DNA of 46,750 nt from an uncultured Prevotellaceae bacterium (lineage in GTDB: Bacteria; Bacteroidota; Bacteroidia; Bacteroidales; Bacteroidaceae), in the NCBI GenBank assembly GCA_902784615.1, contig CACZVN010000020.1, forward strand, positions 1-46,750, in the 5' to 3' direction. A program made the translations under genes and the position numbers. The notes under the pieces are model-generated. The model was not told the origin of the DNA, did no database searches, and worked only from the letters and a program-made list of their open reading frames with translations. Positions 43,318 through 46,750 of this stretch are shown in pieces (the stretch's first letter is position 1; every line of letters begins with the position of its first letter).

Positions 43318-44856
43318 CTACAGTTTCTTCAACAGGCTTGCGATGCTCACCTTGTCCTCGATGATGCCGTTCAGCGCCTCGATCTTCACGCGCTCCTGCT
43401 CCATGGTGTCGCGGAAACGCAGGGTGACGCAACCGTCTGTCAGCGTGTCGTGATCGACGGTGACGCAATACGGCGTACCGATGGCGTCCTGACGACGGTA
43501 GCGCTTGCCGATAGAATCCTTCTCGTCGTACTGACAGTTGAAGTGGAACTTCAGACTGTCGATGATCTCGCGGGCCTTCTCGGGCAGACCGTCTTTCTTC
43601 ACCAGCGGCATCACAGCACACTTCACAGGAGCCAGGGCTGCGGGCAACTTCAGCACCACGCGGGTCTCACCGTTCTCCAACTTCTCCTCCTCGTAGGCGT
43701 GACACATGATGCTCAGGAACATACGATCGACACCGATCGACGTCTCGATAACATACGGAGTATAGCTCTCGTTAGTCTGAGGATCGAAGTACTTGATGCT
43801 CTTGCCAGAGTATTTCTCATGCTGAGAGAGGTCGAAGTTGGTACGAGAGTGGATACCCTCAACCTCCTTAAAACCGAATGGCATCTTGAACTCGATATCG
43901 GTAGCGGCGTTGGCATAGTGGGCCAGTTTGTCGTGGTCGTGGAAACGATAGTTCTCAGCACCGAAGCCCAGAGCCTGGTGCCATTTCATACGCGTCTCCT
44001 TCCACTTGGGGAACCACTCCAGTTCCGTGCCAGGCTGTACGAAGAACTGCATCTCCATCTGCTCGAACTCACGCATACGGAAGATGAACTGACGGGCCAC
44101 GATCTCGTTACGGAAAGCCTTACCGATCTGGGCGATACCGAAAGGAATCTTCATACGACCGGTCTTCTGTACGTTCAGGTAGTTCACGAAGATACCCTGA
44201 GCCGTCTCAGGACGCAGATAGATCTTCATCGAGGCATCGGCTGAGGCACCCATCTCCGTGGAGAACATCAGGTTAAACTGACGCACGTCCGTCCAGTTTC
44301 TGGTTCCGCTGATGGGGCAGACGATCTCCTCGTCGAGGATGATCTGCTTCAGTTCGTCGAGATCCGGACCCTGCATGGCGGCGGCATAGCGGGCGTGGAG
44401 GGCGTCGCGCTTCTCCTTGGTCTCCTTCACGCGCTCACTGGTTTCCAGATACTTAGCCTCGTCGAAACTGTCGCCGAAACGCTTACGGGCCTTCTCTACT
44501 TCCTTCTGAATCTTCTCGTCGTACTTGGCGATCTGGTCCTCAATCAGTACGTCAGCACGATAGCGCTTCTTAGAGTCGCGGTTGTCGATGAGGGGATCGT
44601 TGAAAGCATCCACGTGTCCAGAGGCCTTCCATATCGTCGGGTGCATGAAGATGGCGCTGTCGATACCCACGATGTTCTCGTGCAGCATCGTCATGGCCTT
44701 CCACCAGTACTGCTTAATGTTATTCTTCAACTCCACGCCGTTCTGACCGTAGTCATACACAGCGCCTAAACCGTCGTAGATCTCACTGGAGGGAAACACA
44801 AAGCCATACTCCTTACAGTGGCTCACGATCTTCTTAAATACATCTTCCTGTGCCAT
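43318..44856 (-). CDS. glyS: Glycyl-tRNA synthetase (alpha2 type)
   Basis: A 512-aa class II synthetase of the single-chain dimeric type. Class II motif 2 is seen in AFRNEIVARQFIFRMREFEQ, followed by 'EMQFFVQPG'; 'ETAQGIFVNYLNV' is motif-1-adjacent; the anticodon-binding domain begins near 'LPAALAPVKCAVMPLVKKDGL'. A helical insertion (about 110-175) with many Lys/Glu separates the catalytic parts, as in other Bacteroidetes and in archaeal/eukaryotic enzymes. It is the first gene of a four-gene minus-strand run. Confidence 0.96.
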   Translation of the reverse strand: MAQEDVFKKIVSHCKEYGFVFPSSEIYDGLGAVYDYGQNGVELKNNIKQYWWKAMTMLHENIVGIDSAIFMHPTIWKASGHVDAFNDPLIDNRDSKKRYRADVLIEDQIAKYDEKIQKEVEKARKRFGDSFDEAKYLETSERVKETKEKRDALHARYAAAMQGPDLDELKQIILDEEIVCPISGTRNWTDVRQFNLMFSTEMGASADASMKIYLRPETAQGIFVNYLNVQKTGRMKIPFGIAQIGKAFRNEIVARQFIFRMREFEQMEMQFFVQPGTELEWFPKWKETRMKWHQALGFGAENYRFHDHDKLAHYANAATDIEFKMPFGFKEVEGIHSRTNFDLSQHEKYSGKSIKYFDPQTNESYTPYVIETSIGVDRMFLSIMCHAYEEEKLENGETRVVLKLPAALAPVKCAVMPLVKKDGLPEKAREIIDSLKFHFNCQYDEKDSIGKRYRRQDAIGTPYCVTVDHDTLTDGCVTLRFRDTMEQERVKIEALNGIIEDKVSIASLLKKL

Positions 44857-44908
44857 ATTTTTGTTTTTTTACCTTTTTACTTTTATACCTTATTATATAA
44901 TTTGGGTG

Positions 44909-44938
44909 CAAAGGTACTAAATAATCGTCGAAAAACAA
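44909..44938 (-). promoter_or_regulatory. Promoter of glyS and downstream genes
   Basis: On the minus strand, TTG at 44938-44936, 19 bp, then TACCTTTG at 44916-44909, about 50 nt before the glyS ATG. The leader contains A/T-rich short repeats. Confidence 0.75.
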
Positions 44939-44975
44939 AGAATTTAGCAACTTTTATACCCCTTTTTCGCCTTAG

Positions 44976-45112
44976 TGCGACAGATTTTGAAAGGTATAAA
45001 ATCTGTGTCGTAGAAAAAAGGCATTTGTCGCATAGACTTCGAGCAAATAAACAAAAAGTTGTTGGAATGAGGCCAAAATCGTCGTAACTTTGCATCGTCA
45101 GTCAGTCGAAAC
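44976..45112 (+). repeat. Duplicated upstream regulatory block, copy 1
   Basis: This 137-bp block aligns without gaps to 46289-46425 at about 79 percent identity (29 mismatches by eye). It includes the promoter at 45062-45092 and three GTCG(T/C)A-like motifs. Near its start ACAGATTTT (44980-44988) can pair with AAAATCTGT (44998-45006). It makes up much of the 334-bp spacer between glyS and the lipoprotein gene. Confidence 0.85.
45062..45092 (+). promoter_or_regulatory. Promoter of the first lipoprotein gene
   Basis: TTG at 45062-45064, 20 bp, then TAACTTTG at 45085-45092. It leaves a leader of about 95 nt before the ATG at 45191. The same promoter, with the same spacing, recurs at 46375-46405. 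Confidence 0.75.
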
Positions 45113-45163
45113 GGACTCAATAAACTCCCCAAAACGACGAGCGACAAAATGTGATAATAATAG

Positions 45164-45217
45164 TATAAACAAATAAAAAAATTAAAAGTTATGACAACAA
45201 AAAAGAATTTGGTAAAG
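45164..45217 (+). repeat. 54-bp start module, copy 1
   Basis: Fifty-four bases spanning the last 27 nt of the leader and the first nine codons are identical to 46570-46623. The flanks are clearly less similar. A further 21 identical bases occur at the end of the signal peptide (from CTTACCGCAGG). Confidence 0.95.
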
Positions 45218-45850
45218 ACGATGTTCATGAACATCCTTACCGCAGGTATTTTCGCAACAGTTTTAGCATCGTGTACTAGTCCAATGGAGGATATTTCTGA
45301 AGGACTGGTTAATGGCGTTGCCGATAAAATGCTCGATTCAAAAGGCCAAAAAGAACGGGAAGAAAAACAGAAGCAGGAGCGTTTGGATATTCTATTGAAC
45401 TGGAACATAGGTAGTGAGGTTGATCAGGAGGCCATCGATAAGTTTGGCTACGACAACTGCTTCCAGGCAACAGAAGTTCCCGCCAGCCTTTGGGATAAAG
45501 CAGGACTCAACACCAACAGTTCCGACGTCGATATCAACGACCTGCGCTTTGTGCGCTGCCTGATCTACACCTATGCCATTAATGGTTATGCACCGCGCGT
45601 AGGCGGACTGATCTGCAACAAGCGCATCGCTGGAGACCTGGTCTCTATCTTCCGCCAGTTGTATGAGGCAAAGTTTGTTGTCGATCAGGATGGAACCATA
45701 CCGATGGTGCAACAGCAGGGAATGGCTGTAGTCGTGATTAGCGAAGAGCCACTTACCAGCAATGATCTCGCAGTGAGACTGTTCAAAGAGAGAGGTTTCA
45801 CGTGGGGAGGCGACGAACCCAATGGCAATCCTAACTACTTCTCAAAATAG
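45191..45850 (+). CDS. Lipoprotein of unknown function, paralogous N-terminus
   Basis: A 219-aa predicted lipoprotein: N-terminus MTTKKNLVKTMFMNILTAG with lipobox Cys28 (VLASC), a charged helix (residues 45-68, KGQKEREEKQKQERLD), and a soluble domain (about 70-219) with 'VRCLIYTYAINGYAPRVGGLICNKRI' and 'MAVVVISEEPL'. I do not recognise the soluble domain. The N-terminus and upstream region are shared with the partial gene at 46597, but the mature parts are not alike after the lipobox, so the two share expression and export signals rather than function. It is followed by a 44-bp palindrome that may act as terminator. Confidence 0.82.
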   Translation: MTTKKNLVKTMFMNILTAGIFATVLASCTSPMEDISEGLVNGVADKMLDSKGQKEREEKQKQERLDILLNWNIGSEVDQEAIDKFGYDNCFQATEVPASLWDKAGLNTNSSDVDINDLRFVRCLIYTYAINGYAPRVGGLICNKRIAGDLVSIFRQLYEAKFVVDQDGTIPMVQQQGMAVVVISEEPLTSNDLAVRLFKERGFTWGGDEPNGNPNYFSK

Positions 45851-45886
45851 CAGTTGAGTATAAGTTGGAATAGCAGGTGCTTTTCT

Positions 45887-45930
45887 AAAATTTGGTAGCC
45901 CTTTTCGCGCGAAAAGGGCTACCAAATTTT
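45887..45930. repeat. Perfect 44-bp palindrome, probable bidirectional terminator or cruciform site
   Basis: Bases 45887-45908 are the exact reverse complement of 45909-45930, with the centre GCGC. As RNA it forms a GC-rich stem with A-rich and U-rich ends, 37 bp after the lipoprotein stop, so it may terminate transcription on both strands. Confidence 0.85.
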
Positions 45931-45931
45931 C

Positions 45932-45992
45932 CTACGGAGCCTCTAAATTTTTCTACGGAGCCTCTAAATTTTTCTACGGAGCCACGAAATTT
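45932..45992. repeat. 21-bp tandem repeats (CTACGGAGCCTCTAAATTTTT)
   Basis: Two full units (from 45932 and 45953) and one partial, altered unit (from 45974), directly next to the 44-bp palindrome. There is no sign of spacers, so this is not a CRISPR array. Confidence 0.85.
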
Positions 45993-46000
45993 GCAATGAA

Positions 46001-46248
46001 CGTGCCATCGTGCCATCGTGCCGTTTCGCGTTGTGGCGTTGCATTTGCTTTTTCGATTACATTAAAACCTACGACAGGAATCTGGAATTTTTATATCAAT
46101 TCAAAAAGGTGCAAAGGTGTGGACAATTGTCCAATTGTCCACACCTTTGCACCTTTTGCACCCTAAATACCAAATGAAACGCCACAACGCGAAACGCCAG
46201 CATATATTTTTTATTGGGCACGATGGCACGATGGCACGATGGCACGAT
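46001..46248. repeat. Nested inverted repeat of about 250 bp
   Basis: Three pairs of arms lie in mirrored order. The outer pair is GTGCCATC repeats (46001-46022) against four GGCACGAT units (46217-46248), with 22 of 22 bases pairing. The middle pair is 46023-46047 against 46171-46195 with 24 of 25 bases pairing. The core is a perfect 26-bp pair, 46104-46129 against 46132-46157, with a 2-nt centre. The unpaired parts between arms are about 56 and 13 bp, then 0 and 21 bp. Confidence 0.88.
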
Positions 46249-46288
46249 CGCGGCGAAATGGGAAAATCCAGGGTAAAACAGTGGTAAA

Positions 46289-46425
46289 TGCGACAGATTT
46301 TTGGGGGTAAAAAACGACAGTCGTAGAAAAGCGGCAGTTGTCGTATAGACTTTGAGTGAAAAACCAAAAATTTGTTGGAACGAGGTAAAAATCGTCATAA
46401 CTTTGCAGTGTCAATCAGACAAAAC
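46289..46425 (+). repeat. Duplicated upstream regulatory block, copy 2
   Basis: Second copy of the block at 44976-45112, the same length (137 bp). The promoter elements and the three GTCG(T/C)A-like motifs (one as GTCATA) are kept, while the hairpin at the start of copy 1 is not well kept. Confidence 0.85.
46375..46405 (+). promoter_or_regulatory. Promoter of the second lipoprotein gene
   Basis: TTG at 46375-46377, 20 bp, then TAACTTTG at 46398-46405. The leader to the ATG at 46597 is about 185 nt, twice as long as that of the first gene. Confidence 0.75.
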
Positions 46426-46569
46426 AACGTTCTTTGACTTACTGAAACAAACGAAATAAGGATTTAAAAACTCAGCACGTTGGGTGCTTACTATATCAGT
46501 CGAGTCCTGACTGAACAATAAAAGGACACACATTATTAAATAATAAATATAAAGAGAAAATAAATAGAA

Positions 46570-46623
46570 TATAAACAAATAAAAAAATTAAAAGTTATGA
46601 CAACAAAAAAGAATTTGGTAAAG
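46570..46623 (+). repeat. 54-bp start module, copy 2
   Basis: Identical to 45164-45217; includes the A-rich translation start region and the first nine codons (MTTKKNLVK). Confidence 0.95.
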
Positions 46624-46750
46624 CAGGTGCTCATGAGCTCACTTACCGCAGGTATTTTCGCATTCGGTTTCTCATCTTGTTCAGACGACGACTTTGAGAG
46701 CCCAGTAAACAACAACGCAGCTGACAACGCTCAAGTTGCCTCTAACGAGG
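46597..46750 (+). CDS. Lipoprotein, N-terminal part only (cut by window end)
   Basis: The first 51 codons are visible: a signal peptide beginning MTTKKNLVKQVLMSSLTAG with lipobox Cys28 (FSSC) followed by an acidic stretch (SDDDFESP) and an Asn/Ala-rich linker. The acidic residues after the Cys fit the Bacteroidetes lipoprotein surface export signal. The mature domain lies outside the window, so its function cannot be stated. The signal peptide is nearly the same as that of the gene at 45191. Confidence 0.8.
   Translation, partial: MTTKKNLVKQVLMSSLTAGIFAFGFSSCSDDDFESPVNNNAADNAQVASNE

Larger units (their letters stand above)
45851..46596. other. 746-bp intergenic region rich in palindromes and repeats
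   Basis: No credible coding sequence is seen. In order it holds a perfect 44-bp palindrome (45887-45930), 21-bp tandem repeats (45932-45992), a nested inverted repeat (46001-46248), the second copy of the regulatory block with promoter (46289-46425), and a long A-rich leader (about 46411-46596) containing two small hairpins, AGCAC/GTGCT (46474-46488) and TCAGTC/GACTGA (46496-46514). Confidence 0.85.

Noticed and set aside
45932-46248. CRISPR array
   Set aside because: The 21-bp and 8-bp repeats are directly joined with no unique spacers, and no cas genes are in the window.

Overview
The window looks like chromosomal DNA of a Bacteroidales bacterium, most likely Prevotella in the broad sense (Prevotella/Segatella/Xylanibacter). 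The reasons are the Bacteroidetes-type promoters (TTG, about 19-20 bp, TAnnTTTG), the near absence of Shine-Dalgarno sites, BACON-domain and DUF4831 proteins, a TonB-dependent receptor with an N-terminal carboxypeptidase-regulatory-like domain, LytS/LytTR regulation, and secreted proteins with a short 'GQR..KKG.YI..(G/N)RK..(I/V)K' C-terminal tail. Species cannot be fixed from the sequence alone.

Layout. 1-200: end of an rRNA operon (5S rRNA and terminator). 268-1645: a methyltransferase-like remnant protein, a PduO-type corrinoid adenosyltransferase and a small DUF2795 protein. 1889-8210: one operon for a TolC-MacA-MacB type exporter (ATPase and permease as separate genes) followed by its probable LytS/LytTR two-component system. 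8395-9369: class II fructose-bisphosphate aldolase. 9479-15609: a partner-switching set (TPR/SpoIIE-type phosphatase, RsbW-like kinase, STAS protein, membrane coiled-coil protein) followed by a large exported Ig-like repeat protein. 15651-18288 (minus): DUF4831 protein and the NAD(P)HX repair enzyme Nnr. 18377-21439: hpt-adk-obgE-pgeF. 21584-27528: TonB-dependent receptor, OB-fold/BACON lipoprotein and secreted endonuclease I, a compact candidate locus for use of extracellular nucleic acid. 27799-34997 (minus): a complete glycine cleavage cluster with panE, lipoate ligase, gcvT, gcvH, gcvPA, gcvPB and a short dihydrolipoyl dehydrogenase. 35148-40809: dxs-trkA-trkH-manA. 40792-44856 (minus): glyS, an FKBP-type lipoprotein and a P-loop ATPase plus DUF4435 (TOPRIM-like) pair that resembles OLD/PARIS-type defence modules. 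45191-end: two related lipoprotein genes with duplicated upstream regulatory regions.

The strongest candidates for something not well described are: (i) the TonB receptor/OB-fold lipoprotein/EndA locus; (ii) the ATPase-DUF4435 pair downstream of glyS; (iii) the SpoIIE/RsbW/STAS set with no adjacent sigma factor; (iv) the duplicated 137-bp promoter block and identical 54-bp start module of the two terminal lipoprotein genes, separated by an intergenic region packed with palindromes, including a nested inverted repeat of about 250 bp; and (v) an 8-bp tandem repeat inside the signal peptide of the FKBP lipoprotein that could cause phase variation. Nearly all genes appear intact; the only broken one is the last, which is cut by the window edge. 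No tRNA, CRISPR array, insertion sequence or prophage gene was seen.
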